64,000 nt of DNA from positions 1,252,501 to 1,316,500 of the forward strand of contig JAUFRC010000001.1 in NCBI GenBank assembly GCA_030410095.1, given 5' to 3'. Position numbers and translations under genes: made by a program. Below are positions 11,474 to 22,286 of the stretch, one piece after another (the first letter of the stretch is position 1; each line of letters begins with the position of its first letter). Source of the stretch: Paracoccus cavernae. Its GTDB lineage: Bacteria; Pseudomonadota; Alphaproteobacteria; Rhodobacterales; Rhodobacteraceae. The notes under the pieces were generated by a model, which saw nothing but the letters and a program-made list of their open reading frames with translations, made no database searches and had not been told where the DNA came from.

Positions 11474-11902
11474 TTATATCCGATATGGGAGGGTAAAGCC
11501 AAGCCGCTCGTAGAAGCGGTGCGCCGCGCTACGGCTTTGGTTGGAGGTGAACTGCATCAGGCTGCATCCGGCAGCCCGCGCCCGCGCCTCGGCATCGGCG
11601 ATCATCACCGCCCCGATCCCCTGCCCGCGCAACTCCGACGAGACGCGCAGGCTCTCGATCTGCGCGCGACGGCTGGCCGATAGCGACAGGCCCGTGATGA
11701 AGGTGATCTGGTAGCATGCGACCACCTGCCCCGCGCTTTCGCCGACGACCAGATGATTGGCCCCCTCGGCCTCCATCGCGCGAAAGGCCGCCTCGTAGCG
11801 AGCGGCATCCGCCAATTCGCGGCCCTGCCCCAGCACGTCGTCACGCAACAGGGCAACGACTGCTGGCACATCGGCCACCACGGCCTCTCGCCAGAGGATC
11901 AC
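11474..11902 (-). CDS. GNAT family N-acetyltransferase
   Basis: The 142-residue protein has the GNAT acetyl-CoA-binding motif [21 protein letters not shown], followed by motif B around [17 protein letters not shown]. Its GTG start overlaps the trpF stop (GTGA), so it is coupled to trpF and lies between trpF and trpB. The substrate is unknown. The gene is intact. Confidence 0.85.
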   Translation of the reverse strand: MILWREAVVADVPAVVALLRDDVLGQGRELADAARYEAAFRAMEAEGANHLVVGESAGQVVACYQITFITGLSLSASRRAQIESLRVSSELRGQGIGAVMIADAEARARAAGCSLMQFTSNQSRSAAHRFYERLGFTLPYRI

Positions 11903-12559
11903 GCCCCGCCCTGTCCCGAGGCAGCCGCGACGAAGGCGCGGATCCGGTCGTGGTCCTTGACGCCCGGCGCGGATTCGACACCTGAGGAGACATCGACCCC
12001 TGCGCTCCGGTCAGACGGATCGCCTCGGCGACATTGTCCGGAGTGAGCCCGCCGGCCAGCAACCAAGGCTTGAGCCAACGCCGCCCCACCAGCAGCCGCC
12101 AGTCAAAGGCAAGGCCATTGCCGCCCGGCAAAGCGGCATCCGGCGCGGCTTTGGCGTCGACCAAAGCATATCGGCCACCAACCCGTAATCCCAAAGCTGG
12201 TCGAGATCCTCGGCTGCGGCGACGCCGACTGCCTTCATCACGGGCAAGCCGGTCAGGGCCTTGACCTCGGCCACGCGCCCGGGCGTCTCCCTGCCGTGAA
12301 GCTGGATGATGTCGAGCGGAACCGATTTGAGAACTTCGCCAAGCAAAGCATTGTCCGGATTGACGAATAGCCCGACCCGCGCAACACCCACCGGCACCTG
12401 CCCCGCCAGTTCGGCGGCTTGAGCGATGCCCACATGGCGCGGGGATTTCGGAAAGAAGACAAAGCCGACATAGCGTGCGCCTGCCGCAACCGCGGCCTCA
12501 ACCGAGGCGGGATCGGAAAGGCCGCAGATTTTGACGGCTGCGGAATGGGCCGCGCTCAC
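11899..12559 (-). CDS. trpF: Phosphoribosylanthranilate isomerase, frameshifted
   Basis: TrpF catalyses the Amadori isomerisation of phosphoribosylanthranilate in tryptophan synthesis. The TIM-barrel motifs are present: VKICGL at the start with the catalytic Cys, [27 protein letters not shown] and [14 protein letters not shown] near the phosphate-binding end. The gene ends in SGVE...[11 protein letters not shown]. Shifts near 12170 and 12000 are repaired by single bases. The GTG start overlaps the lapA stop (GTGA). Confidence 0.9.
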
Positions 12560-12968
12560 GACCGGCCTGCCGCTTTGCCGCGACCGGAAACCAGAGCTGT
12601 ACCGGCAACCGCATTGCCGCTTTTGGCTTGTTCGAGAATGGCGAGAACTTCGTCCTGCGGACCGGAATGGGTAGTACGCAGATGACCGAGCTCACGCTCG
12701 AGCTTGGCCAGAGCCTGGGCGCGGCGGTTCGATTCCGCCCGCAGCCCCGCCTCGCGGAGCCATTCCCAGACCAGACCGATGACGACGCCGAACATGATCG
12801 CGCCGAAAAAGCAATAAAGGCGGGCATGGTCAACGACCAAGACCCACCCAGAAACTGCCCGAACTGGGCAGGAAACAGACCGACAGTGATCAGCTGACGA
12901 TTCGCCAAAGCTACGCCGATCAGGATGATGGCAAGCAGAACCACAAAAGCCAGTCTTATCGCACGCAT
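12556..12968 (-). CDS. LapA-domain (DUF1049) inner membrane protein, frameshifted
   Basis: Two transmembrane segments are visible (residues 5-25, then [21 protein letters not shown]), followed by a cytoplasmic coiled-coil stretch rich in Arg and Glu ([16 protein letters not shown]). This is the LapA/YciS architecture, linked in enterobacteria to lipopolysaccharide assembly control. One shift near 12843 joins the two halves. It is commonly placed between ihfB and trpF in Rhodobacterales, as here. Confidence 0.75.
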
Positions 12969-13004
12969 GAAAAGTCCCTCAGTCCATTGCGCGCTTAATC
13001 TGAC

Positions 13005-13292
13005 CTATTCGGCCAGCCCGTTCAACCTGTCGCGCAGCAATTTGCCCGTCTTGAAGAAAGGCACATGCTTTTCCTCGACACTGACGGAATCGCCGGTGCG
13101 CGGGTTCCGGCCGGTCCGCGCGTCGCGCTTCTTGACCGAAAAAGCACCAAAACCACGCAATTCGACCCGGTCGCCGCGTGCCATGGCATTTATGACCTCT
13201 TCGAAAACCGTGTTGACGATCCGCTCCACGTCGCGCTGGAACAGATGCGGGTTTTCTTCGGAAATTTTCTGGATCAGTTCAGAACGGATCAT
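13005..13292 (-). CDS. ihfB: Integration host factor beta subunit
   Basis: IHF is a heterodimeric DNA-bending protein used in transcription, recombination and phage integration. The 95-residue frame is intact, with helical N-terminus ([20 protein letters not shown]), the dimer core [20 protein letters not shown] and the DNA-intercalating arm around [10 protein letters not shown]. Length and motif match IhfB. It precedes lapA and follows rpsA on the same strand. IHF would be an obvious host factor for the tRNA-Val element. Confidence 0.95.
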   Translation of the reverse strand: MIRSELIQKISEENPHLFQRDVERIVNTVFEEVINAMARGDRVELRGFGAFSVKKRDARTGRNPRTGDSVSVEEKHVPFFKTGKLLRDRLNGLAE

Positions 13293-13470
13293 CTTCTACC
13301 CTGTGACTGGAACCAATGACGGAATGACCTAGGATCATGCCCAACCTCACAACACATTATGAACGCTTGGCGACTCATATAGTTGCAGAAATTTCACGCC
13401 AATTGAACAAATGTCTTACGAGAATGACAGAACCCGCCCCGGATGAGCCCAGAGCGGGTCCGCAAACGTC

Positions 13471-13496
13471 TGGCCGGACCCGAAAGGCTCCGGCCA
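13471..13496 (-). terminator. Hairpin just after rpsA, possible terminator
   Basis: TGGCCGGA and TCCGGCCA form a perfect 8-bp stem immediately past the rpsA stop. A second GC-rich stem (13428-13460 region, ACCCGC/GCGGGT) follows. Neither has a clear T tract on the minus strand, so termination is uncertain. Confidence 0.4.
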
Positions 13497-13502
13497 TCTG
13501 CA

Positions 13503-15180
13503 TTAGTTGCGGCTCTTGAGAGCGGCGCCGAGGATGTCGCCGAGCGACGCACCCGATCGGACGAACCGTACTGTTCGACGGCTTCCTTCTCTTCCGCGAT
13601 TTCGCGTGCCTTGATCGACAGGCCCAGACGACGGGTCTTGGTGTCGATGTTGGTGACGCGCGCGTCGACATTGTCGCCGACCTGGAAGCGCTCGGGGCGC
13701 TGGTCCTGACGGTCGCGAGCAAGGTCCGAGCGACGGATGAAGGATTTCACGCCGTTGTACTCGACTTCGACGCCACCTTCTTCGATCGCGGTGATGGTGA
13801 CGGTGACGACATCGCCACGTTTCACGCCATCAACAGCTTCGGTCATGGTGTCGTTTTCGAGAGCCTTGATCGAGAGCGAGATACGCTCTTTCTCGACGTC
13901 GACTTCCTGAACAACTGCGCGGACCATGTCGCCCTTGCGGAAGTCCTGGATGGCGTCTTCGCCACGGGCATCCCACGAGATGTCCGACAGGTGAACCATG
14001 CCGTCGATATCGCCTTCGAGGCCGATGAACAGACCGAATTCGGTGATGTTCTTGACTTCGCCTTCGATCTGCGTGCCGGTCGGATGGGTCTCTGCAAAGA
14101 CTTCCCACGGGTTGCGCTGGGTCTGCTTGAGGCCAAGCGAAACGCGACGTTTCGCTTCGTCGATCTCGAGAACCATGACCTCAACCTCTTGCGAGGTGGA
14201 CACGATTTTGCCGGGATGGACGTTTTTCTTGGTCCAGGACATCTCGGAGACGTGAACCAGACCCTCGACACCAGCTTCCAGCTCGACGAATGCGCCGTAG
14301 TCGGTGATGTTGGTGACGCGGCCGGTGTGAACCGAACCGATCGGGAACTTGTTCGCAACCGTATCCCACGGATCGGCCTGCAGCTGCTTCATGCCCAGGC
14401 TGATGCGGTGGGTGTCTTTGTTGATCTTGACGACCTGAACGTTGACGGTTTCGCCGATCGAGAGGATCTCGGACGGGTGGTTGACGCGACGCCATGCCAT
14501 GTCGGTGACGTGCAGCAGGCCGTCGACACCGCCGAGGTCAACGAACGCACCGTATTCGGTGATGTTCTTGACGACGCCTTCGACTGCCTGGCCTTCGGTC
14601 AGGTTGGCGATGACTTCGGCGCGCTGTTCGGCGCGGCTTTCTTCGAGGATCGCACGGCGCGAGACAACGATGTTGCCACGGCGGCGGTCCATTTTCAGGA
14701 TCTGGAACGGCTGCTTCAGACCCATGAGCGGGCCGGCGTCGCGCACGGGGCGAACGTCGACTTGCGAACCCGGAAGGAACGCAACAGCGCCGCCCAGATC
14801 GACCGTGAAGCCGCCTTTGACGCGGCCGAAAATGGCACCGTCGACGCGCTCTTCAGCTGCATATGCCTTTTCAAGGCGATCCCAAGCTTCTTCGCGGCGA
14901 GCTTTCTCGCGCGAGATCGATGCTTCGCCGCGGGCGTTCTCGACGCGGTCAAGGTAAACCTCGACTTCGTCGCCAACCGCGATTTTCGCATCTTCGCCGG
15001 GATTTGCGAATTCTTTCAGATCAACGCGGCCTTCCATTTTGTAGCCGACGTCGATGATGGCCTGGCCTGCCTCGATGGCGATGACCTTGCCTTTGACAAC
15101 CGAACCCTCTTCGGGGTGTCAATTTCGAAGCTTTCTTTAAGGAGGGCTTCGAATTCCTCCATTGCAGCTTTAGTGCTCAT
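13503..15180 (-). CDS. rpsA: 30S ribosomal protein S1, two frameshifts
   Basis: S1 binds mRNA and helps load it on the 30S subunit. Reconstruction gives about 559 residues with six S1 OB-fold repeats; clear repeat signatures include VVKNITEYGAFVDLGGVDGL, VTNITDYGAFVELEAGVEGL and VKNITEFGLFIGLEGDIDGM. The start at 15180 gives MSTKAAMEEFEALLKESFE. Shifts near 15112 and 13555 restore DTPEEGSVVKG and the C-terminus SLGDILGAALKSRN. S1 is essential, so these shifts are best read as sequence errors. About 290 bases separate it from cmk upstream, enough for its own promoter. Confidence 0.95.
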
Positions 15181-15473
15181 ACGAACAGTTTTTCCTTTTC
15201 ACGTGTTTTCTGGCCATGCGGTTGGCTCCGCCGGTCTTTATTCGCCACGCCGACAGTTGAACGGCAGATGCTCCAGCCCCGAAAGGACCGGCCCACCAAG
15301 GCCCGTTCGCCGATTGACTTGCGCGGCGCTATAGCGCGCACTGACCATAAAGGCAAGTGTTTCCGCATGTCAGCCCCCGCCCGAGCAATCAGCGTAAAAG
15401 CGCCGGTCGCCCGTCGCGGCACGGTTGGCCCGTGCGGTTTCCCGTGTTTGGCCAAGCCGTTTCGCGGGCTTTG

Positions 15474-16061
15474 TCAGCGTGCGAGGCGCGTCCGGACCGT
15501 GGCGACGGCCTTCGCCACCGCTTCTTCGATCGAGAGATGCGAGGTGTCGATCAGAACGGCATCATCCGCCTGTTTCATCGGCGCGACATCGCGGACCGCG
15601 TCGCGGGCATCGCGTTCGCGGATCTGGGCAAGCATCTCGGCGGGATCGGCTCCAAGCTCGGCCGCGCGCCGCGCGGCGCGGGTTTCGTAATTGGCGACGA
15701 CATAGAGCTTCACCTCGGCCTCGGGGCAAATCACCGTGCCGATATCGCGACCGTCGAGCACCGCGCCTGGCTCGGTTCGGGCGAATTTGCGCTGGAAGGC
15801 CAGCAAAGCGGCGCGCACTTCGGGGATCGAGGCCACGCGGGAGGCCGCCTGCCCCGCTTCGGCGCTGCGCAGATCATCCCGCAGAAGATCCTCCGGCTCG
15901 AGCCCCTGCGCCGTCGCCACCGGATCGCCGCCCTTCGCCCCGACCGCGCGGTAAAGCAGGCCGGTATCGAGATGGGCAAAGCCGAATTCGCTCGCGAGAG
16001 CACGGGCGATCGTCCCCTTGCCCGAGGCGGCAGGTCCGTCGATGGCGATGGTAAATGGCAT
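15474..16061 (-). CDS. cmk: Cytidylate kinase
   Basis: Cmk phosphorylates CMP and dCMP with ATP. The 195-residue frame is intact, with P-loop [13 protein letters not shown] at residues 7-19, the CMP-binding region [12 protein letters not shown] and [11 protein letters not shown], and the lid region with [10 protein letters not shown]. Cmk-rpsA-ihfB is a common alphaproteobacterial order. aroA, often found just upstream, is not seen; the 296 bases up to the divergent LuxR-type gene hold no gene that I recognise. Confidence 0.95.
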   Translation of the reverse strand: MPFTIAIDGPAASGKGTIARALASEFGFAHLDTGLLYRAVGAKGGDPVATAQGLEPEDLLRDDLRSAEAGQAASRVASIPEVRAALLAFQRKFARTEPGAVLDGRDIGTVICPEAEVKLYVVANYETRAARRAAELGADPAEMLAQIRERDARDAVRDVAPMKQADDAVLIDTSHLSIEEAVAKAVATVRTRLAR

Positions 16062-16357
16062 ATCCGTTCCGTTCCGTTGCCGCCAAGGCAGTCGGCGGTT
16101 GTCGCCGCATCTTTGCCACGCCCTTGCCCGACAGGTCCAGCCCCGTCTCGGCGCTGCGGCACGATCCCGCGAAGCCGATCACGCTCCACTCCCCACTCCG
16201 CGTTGCGCGGCAATGGGTCGCGCCCTCGGCAAGACAATCAGACGAAATTGTGTGCATGAGGGGCATTTAGCCATTGCACTAGGCGGCCGGACGGGAAAAT
16301 GAAAAGGCAGGGAGCGGCCGGTGACAAGCGCCCTTCCTCGCCGCAAAAGGGGCGCGG

Positions 16358-17134
16358 ATGCTGAACGATGTCGAACGATTGATGTATGCGCCCTCGGTCG
16401 AGGATGTCTGGGCCTATCTGACCTCGGAGACGAAAAAGCTCGGCCTGCCCTATGTGCATTACACGATTTATCGCGTGCTCGAGGCCGACGGGCTGGATAT
16501 GCCCAAAGAGGTCATGCTTTTGTCGAACCTCGACAAATCTCTGCTCGACCGCTTCGAAAACGAGGATTTCCTGATCGCGGCCCCGCTTAGCCGCTGGCTG
16601 CACAATACGGCGGCACGATCTCTTGGGCCTGGGTTTTCGATCAATGGCAGCAAGGGCTTTTGTCGCAGCCCGAGGTCCGCGCGCTTCAGGCCTTCCTCGA
16701 AAAGGCCATTTCGCGGGCTGGGGCATGAGCCTGCGCGGCATTGCGCCACGGCTGGCGGGCGGGATCGTCTTCGGCGGCCCGCTCGGAATGACGCAGCCGG
16801 AGCTTGACCGGATCTGGAACAAACATGCGCGCCGCCTGATCGCTTTGTCGGGCCTTGCACATATGCGCCTCGCCTCGCTGCCGAGCGAAAAACTGAGCGA
16901 GCAGCTTACGCCGCGCCAGCGCGAGGTGCTCGAATCCATTTCGGCGGGCAAGAGCAATGCCGAAGTGGCCGCGCGTCTCAACATCTCGCTGCCGACCGTC
17001 GAAAAGCACCTTCGGCTCGCACGGCAGGCCCTGGGGTGCGCACCACTGCTCAGGCCATCGTGCTTGCGACCGTGCGCAACCAGATTTTCGTCACGCCGAT
17101 CCGCCGCATCCACCGGCTCGCGGAGGCTGCCTGA
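16358..17134 (+). CDS. LuxR-family regulator with autoinducer-binding-type N-terminal domain, frameshifted
   Basis: Reconstruction gives about 258 residues. The N-terminal 170 residues have the size and pattern of an acyl-homoserine-lactone-binding domain (YVHYTIYRV, WAWVFDQWQ, RGIAPRLAGGIVFG). The C-terminal helix-turn-helix is canonical: LTPRQREVLESISAGKSNAE followed by LNISLPTVEKHLRLARQALG. Shifts near 16615 and 17033 are single-base. No luxI-like synthase is next to it, so it may be a solo regulator. It is divergent from cmk. Confidence 0.75.
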
Positions 17135-17255
17135 GCTAAGAACCGCTCCCACCACAAGCGACCCCCATCACGCGCTCGGGCAACCCATGACTTCGAAAAG
17201 CCCACTACGCCGCGCTACGGCAAAGCCTGCGGCATTTTCGACAATTCCAATGCAA

Positions 17256-17286
17256 AACGCCGGCCACAAGGGCCGGCGTTCCGTTT
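17256..17286. terminator. Bidirectional terminator between the LuxR-type gene and tsf
   Basis: AACGCCGGCC (17256-17265) and GGCCGGCGTT (17271-17280) form a perfect 10-bp stem. A run of six T follows on the plus strand, and the minus strand reads TTTTGC after the stem. It sits between convergent genes. Confidence 0.85.
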
Positions 17287-17304
17287 TTTCGGGATCGAAG
17301 CGGA

Positions 17305-18198
17305 TTATGCGCTGCCGGCCATGGTTTTGGCGACTTCGGCTGCGAAATCTTCTTCTTTCTTCTCGATGCCTTCACCGACTTCGATGCGGGCATAGCCGGT
17401 GATTTCAACGCCTGCGTCTTTCGCGGCCTGAGCCACGGTGACATCGGGGTTGATGACGAATTTCTGGCCGAGAAGGGTCACTTCTTCCAGGAATTTGCCC
17501 ATGCGGCCTTCGATCATTTTTTCGATCACGGCTTCCGGCTTGCCCGATTCACGAGCCTGCTCGGTGAGGACGTGCTTCTCGCGCTCGACCAGTGCCGGAT
17601 CCAGATCGGCTTCCGACAGCGATGCCGGGTTGGTCGCGGCGATATGCATCGCGATCTGCTTGCCGATCTCTTCGGCTTTGTCCTTGCCGCCGTTCAGAGC
17701 GACCAGAACGCCAATTTTGCCCATGCCGGCAGCTGCAGCGTTATGGACGTAGGAAACGACGGTCTCGCCTTCCAGAACGTGCATGCGGCGCAGCGTCATG
17801 TTCTCGCCGATGCGGGCGATTGCTTCCGACAGAACCGTATCGACGGTTTTGCCGTTCAGCTCGGTCTGGCGCAGAACTTCGATGTCCTCGCCGGTGGTCA
17901 GAGCCAGATCGGAGATCTCGCGCACGATTTTCTGGAAATCGGCGTTTTTGGCGACGAAGTCGGTTTCCGAGTTCAGCTCGATCGCGACGCCGCGGCCGTC
18001 GACGACGGAGACGCCGATCAGGCCCTCTGCTGCAACGCGACCCGATTTCTTCGCAGCCTTTGCAAGGCCTTTCGTGCGAAGCCAGTCAACTGCTGCTTCC
18101 ATGTCGCCGTTGGTTTCGGTCAGCGCCTTCTTGGCGTCCATCATGCCTGCGCCGGTCGTTTCGCGCAGTTCTTTCACCATCGCTGCGGTGATAGCCAT
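17305..18198 (-). CDS. tsf: Elongation factor Ts
   Basis: EF-Ts is the GDP-exchange factor for EF-Tu. The frame is intact (297 residues). The start at 18198 has AGGAG at the correct distance and gives [20 protein letters not shown], a family hallmark, followed by DAKKALTE and the core motif [11 protein letters not shown]. The ORF is open a little further upstream but the chosen start matches the family. It follows rpsB after 88 bases, as in most bacteria. Confidence 0.97.
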   Translation of the reverse strand: MAITAAMVKELRETTGAGMMDAKKALTETNGDMEAAVDWLRTKGLAKAAKKSGRVAAEGLIGVSVVDGRGVAIELNSETDFVAKNADFQKIVREISDLALTTGEDIEVLRQTELNGKTVDTVLSEAIARIGENMTLRRMHVLEGETVVSYVHNAAAAGMGKIGVLVALNGGKDKAEEIGKQIAMHIAATNPASLSEADLDPALVEREKHVLTEQARESGKPEAVIEKMIEGRMGKFLEEVTLLGQKFVINPDVTVAQAAKDAGVEITGYARIEVGEGIEKKEEDFAAEVAKTMAGSA

Positions 18199-18229
18199 CG
18201 GATGTCTCCTTGCTTCGCTTTGCAATGCG

Positions 18230-18254
18230 TCAGGCGGGGCTTATCCCCGCCTGA
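18230..18254 (-). other. Strong hairpin between rpsB and tsf
   Basis: TCAGGCGGGG (18230-18239) and CCCCGCCTGA (18245-18254) form a perfect 10-bp stem with a 5-base loop. No T tract follows on the minus strand, so it is more likely an attenuating or RNA-processing structure than a full terminator. Confidence 0.6.
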
Positions 18255-18286
18255 TGTCAGTTCCGTGAATACCGTCGCGGTTGCGA

Positions 18287-19063
18287 TCAGGCTTCAGCTT
18301 CGACTTCTGCTTCGTCGCCCAGCTCTTCGGCCGGAACGTCGGTCAGCGCGCCGAGGTCGACGCCAGCAGCGCCCATCTGAGCGGTCATGCCGTCCAGAGC
18401 CGCACGGCTGATCAGGTCGCAGTAGAGTGCGATCGCACGAGCAGCGTCGTCGTTGCCCGGAATGATGTAGTCAACGCCTTTGGGCGAGCAGTTGGTGTCG
18501 ACAACTGCGACAACCGGGATGCCCAGCTTGTTGGCTTCGAGGATCGCGAGATCTTCTTTGTTGACGTCAACCACGAAGAGCATGTCCGGCAGACCGCCCA
18601 TATCGCGGATCCCGCCGAGGCTCGCCTGCAGTTTCGACTGCTCGCGTTCCATGCCGAGACGCTCTTTCTTGGTCAGGCCTTCTGCGCCTGCGCCAAGGGT
18701 TTCGTCGATGGCCTTGAGGCGCTGGATCGACTGCGAAACGGTTTTCCAGTTGGTCAGCGTGCCGCCGAGCCAACGGTGGTTCATGAAGTACTGAGCCGAT
18801 TTCTCGGCCGATTCGGCAATCGCCTTCTGAGCCTGACGTTTGGTGCCGACGAAGAGAACGCGGCCGCCTTTTGCGACGGTGTCACGCACTGCTTTCAGCG
18901 CCTGCTCCAGCATCGGAGCGGTCTGGGTCAGGTCGAGGATGTGGATGCCGTTACGCTCGCCATAGATGTACTGGCCCATGCGCGGGTTCCAGCGCTGGGT
19001 TTGGTGACCGTAGTGCACGCCAGCTTCCAAGAGCTGACGCATGGAGAATTCGGGAAGCGCCAT
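18287..19063 (-). CDS. rpsB: 30S ribosomal protein S2
   Basis: S2 is a late-assembling 30S protein. The intact frame of about 258 residues starts [20 protein letters not shown] (start at 19063 with AAGGAA upstream) and contains [33 protein letters not shown] and the acidic tail [14 protein letters not shown]. It heads the rpsB-tsf operon; pyrH and frr, often third and fourth, are 30 kb away in this genome. Confidence 0.97.
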   Translation of the reverse strand: MALPEFSMRQLLEAGVHYGHQTQRWNPRMGQYIYGERNGIHILDLTQTAPMLEQALKAVRDTVAKGGRVLFVGTKRQAQKAIAESAEKSAQYFMNHRWLGGTLTNWKTVSQSIQRLKAIDETLGAGAEGLTKKERLGMEREQSKLQASLGGIRDMGGLPDMLFVVDVNKEDLAILEANKLGIPVVAVVDTNCSPKGVDYIIPGNDDAARAIALYCDLISRAALDGMTAQMGAAGVDLGALTDVPAEELGDEAEVEAEA

Positions 19064-19450
19064 GTTCGTTCCTTTCCGGTTTACGCCTTGGCGGGATCCT
19101 TCAGGGCTGCGCCCCAACCGGTGGACCGAAACAGATTTCTCCTGCTGCGGCCCGATCCCACCTGTGAAGTGAGCGCCAAATAATCGCACCGCGCATGAAA
19201 TTCAAGCCCCATTCGTCGCGCTCCCGCCCGCCCTGCCCAAAGGCCGCTCTGGCATGCGCGGGCCGAAGGCGGTCGGAAAATACCCCGCATTTTAGGCGAA
19301 GGGCTTCAAAGCAGGCGAATTCGTGCAAGCTGGAGCTGTTCCGTAAACCGGGACTTAACCCTTTGCGGTCCATAACAGCCCTGACCAAGCGATGAAAGGA
19401 ATTCCGTTGGGTGGCTTTAGCAAGACGAAACGGCAGGAGGCTGTGACGCT
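19064..19450. other. Intergenic region between rpsB and the chemotaxis operon
   Basis: This 387-base divergent region must hold the promoters of rpsB (minus) and the che operon (plus). No coding sequence is convincing. A GGAGG-like site precedes the STAS gene. I could not identify a clear CtrA or sigma-28 site. Confidence 0.5.
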
Positions 19451-19723
19451 ATGACCGTAATTACGCTCCCGATCCGGATGGATTTGACCGAATCGCTGCC
19501 GCTGACCGTGGCCATCAAGGATGTGGTCGGCCAGCCGCTGCGCCTCGACGCTTCTGCCGTCGACCATCTTGGCGCGCTTTGCCTTCAGGTCCTGATCGCC
19601 GCCGCGCGCCAGTGGCAGGCGGACCAGATCGCCTTCGAAATCGCCCCGATGTCCGAAGCGTTCATCAAGGCCCTGCACAATTTTGGCCTGCCCGGCTCCG
19701 CCCTCACAGAGGAGGCAGCATAA
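19451..19723 (+). CDS. STAS-domain protein of the chemotaxis operon
   Basis: The 90-residue protein has the STAS/anti-anti-sigma pattern: LPLTVAIKDVVGQPLRLDAS, then DHLGALCLQVLIAAARQW and a C-terminal helix ending IKALHNFGL. Its stop overlaps the cheY start (TAATG). Small STAS proteins at the head of che operons occur in other alphaproteobacteria; the role is not settled. Confidence 0.75.
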   Translation: MTVITLPIRMDLTESLPLTVAIKDVVGQPLRLDASAVDHLGALCLQVLIAAARQWQADQIAFEIAPMSEAFIKALHNFGLPGSALTEEAA

Positions 19724-20088
19724 TGTCGCTCAGCATTCTCGCCGTCGACGACAGCCGCACGATGCGCGACATGGTCCGCCTGTCGCTGTCGTCGGCCGGC
19801 ATGGCGGTCACCCTCGCCGAAGACGGGATCGACGGCCTACGGGTTCTCGAAACCATGACCCCCGATGCGATCATTTCGGACATCAACATGCCGCGGCTCG
19901 ACGGCTTCGGCTTTATCGAGGCGGTCCGCAAGATCGACCATCTGCGCGCCGTCCCGATTTTGGTCCTGACCACCGAAAGTGCCGACGAGCTTAGAACCCG
20001 CGCCCGCAATGCCGGAGCGACCGGCTGGATCGTCAAACCGTTCGACCCGCACAAGCTGATCAAGACGGTTCAGCTTGTGACCGGCTAA
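19723..20088 (+). CDS. cheY: Chemotaxis response regulator CheY (first copy)
   Basis: A single receiver domain of 121 residues. The acid pocket is AVDDSR (D8, D9), the phosphorylation site is Asp in IISDINMPRLDG near residue 53, then LTTES with the conserved Thr, and KPFDP with the conserved Lys. Phosphorylated by CheA, it would bind the flagellar switch or act as a phosphate sink. It is intact and overlaps the STAS gene. Confidence 0.92.
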   Translation: MSLSILAVDDSRTMRDMVRLSLSSAGMAVTLAEDGIDGLRVLETMTPDAIISDINMPRLDGFGFIEAVRKIDHLRAVPILVLTTESADELRTRARNAGATGWIVKPFDPHKLIKTVQLVTG

Positions 20089-20097
20089 GGAGGCGTC

Positions 20098-22283
20098 ATG
20101 TCCACCGATCCGATGGCCGAAATCCGCGCCTCCTTCTTCCTTGAATGCGAAGAGCTTATCGAAAGCCTTCAGGACGCGCTTCTGATCCTCGAAAGCGGGG
20201 AAAGCGACACGGAGATAATCAACGTCGTCTTTCGTGCCGTTCACTCGATCAAGGGTGGCGCGGGGGCTTTCGGCCTGACGGCTCTGGTGAACTTCGCACA
20301 CCGTTTCGAGACGGTCCTTGACGAGCTGCGCTCCGACAGGCTCGAACTGACTGCCGAGGCCGTAAAGCTGTTCTTCCAGGGCGCAGACGTCTTGCAAGAC
20401 CACATCAAAGCGGCCCAGGTCGAAGGGCCCGAGCCCGACTGTTCCGACGTTGTCCTCGCAAATCTCGAGGCTTTGATGGGCGATGCTCCCCCTGTCGAAG
20501 AGGAAATCGTCGACTTCTCCCCGCCGGCCTCACCTTCGACTTCAGCGATCTTGGAAGTGGTGATGACGGCGACAACTCCGACCTGCTGGAAGACAGCCCT
20601 CATGCCTGGCGGATCGAATTTCGCCCCCACGCCGGCCTCTTTCGTTGCGGAAACGAGGCACTGCACGTCCTGAACGCCGTGGCCGAACTCGGCGAAACCC
20701 AGGTGACATGCCTTTTGCCGAACGAACTTCCCTCTCCGAAGAGCAGGCAGAGGAACCTCGCCTCGCATGGGAAATCATCCTGACCTCCGACTGTACGGAA
20801 GAGGACATCAACGAGGTTTTCGATTTCGTCATTGATGTTTGCACGCTCAGCATCACCCCGACGGCGGAGCCCTCCCAGATCCCTTTTGAAGAAGCAGGTG
20901 TTTCCGCCGAGGCACCTGCCGCCGCAGTCGAGCCCCTTTTCTCCGCCCCCAACCGACCGAGGGTGACATGCAGCCCGAAACACCCGCCGAAGCGCAGTCT
21001 GACCAAACACCCCAAAACAGCGCAGCCATGGCCACCCCTGCCGGGCCTTCCGCGCGCACCCAGACCGGCACGACGGAGCCCGCGGCGGCCACCGTTCGTG
21101 TCGACCTCGAGCGCATCGACCGTCTGGTCAATCTCGTTGGAGAATTGGTGATCAACCAGGCAATGCTGGCGCAAAGCGTTACCGAGGCAGGCATGGCCGA
21201 ACATGCCGCCGTTGTGAGCGGCCTCGAAGAGTTCATGATGCTGACCCGGGACATTCAGGACAGCGTCATGATGATCCGCGCACAACCGGTGAAGCCGCTG
21301 TTTCAGCGCATGTCCCGCATCGTCCGCGAAGCATCAAACGCCGTCTCCAAAGACGTCCGCTTCAAAACCGAGGGCGAAACCACCGAGGTCGACAAGACCG
21401 TAATCGAACGCCTTTCGGATCCCCTGACGCATATGATCCGGAACGCGGTAGATCACGGGCTGGAAACGCCTGAAAAGCGGGAAGCAGCAGGAAAGACCCG
21501 AGAAGGCGTAATCACTTTGTCCGCCTCTCACCGCGCAGGACGCGTCCTGATCGAAATCTCGGACGATGGCGCCGGCATTAACCGCCCGCGCGTGCGCAGA
21601 TTGCGATTTCCAAAGGCCTTATTCCAGCCGAGGCAAACCTGACAGACGCCGAAATAGACAACCTCCTTTTCCTGCCAGGCTTTTCGACTGCCTCACAAAT
21701 CTCCAACCTTTCGGGCCGGGGCGTCGGAATGGACGTCGTCAAAAGCTCAATCGCAGCTTTGGGCGGGCGCGTCTCGATTACCAGCGAACCCAATATCGGA
21801 ACAACTTTTTCAATTTCACTGCCTTTGACCTTGGCCGTCCTTGACGGAATGGTGGTACGGGTTGCAAATCAAACTCTGGTCATTCCACTCAACGCCATTG
21901 TCGAAACAGCCACCCTGACGAGCGAAAATATAAAGCCAATCGGCCACAATACCGAGCTTCTACATATTCGCGGAGACTTCGTCCCGCTTTACGATCTCGG
22001 CATCCAGCTTGGCTTCCGTCACCACAAAGACCGTGCAGAAAATGCGATTGTCATCCTGACGACCCAAGAGGACGGATCACGCGCTGCTTTAATCGTAGAT
22101 GCAATCATGGAACAGCGCCAAGTCGTCATCAAAGGTCTGGGAAAAAGTTACGATCGCATACCGGGCGTAGCGGCAGCGACCATTCTGGGAGATGGCCGCA
22201 TCGCACTCATACTCGACCCGACCGGATTGACGAATACACCCATCTCCAAGTCGCCCGATCAGCCCCTATCTCTGGCAGGTTAA
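20098..22283 (+). CDS. cheA: Chemotaxis histidine kinase CheA, several frameshifts
   Basis: The reconstructed protein is about 730 residues. It has an HPt domain with phospho-accepting H49 in RAVHSIKGGAGAFG, a linker and P2-like part (EIILTSDCTEEDINEVFDFV), a P3 dimerisation helix pair (RVDLERIDRLVNLVGELVIN), the kinase domain with N box HMIRNAVDHGLE, G1 DDGAGI and G2 GRGVGMDVVKS, and a C-terminal CheW-like domain. Shifts near 20540, 20715, 20960 and 21595 break the frame. The 3' third is clearly AT-richer than the 5' part. Confidence 0.92.
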
Positions 22284-22286
22284 TCA

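Noticed and set aside
16062..16357. aroA expected upstream of cmk
   Set aside because: All frames of this 296-base stretch were read; none resembles the AroA C-terminus, so it is treated as a divergent promoter region.
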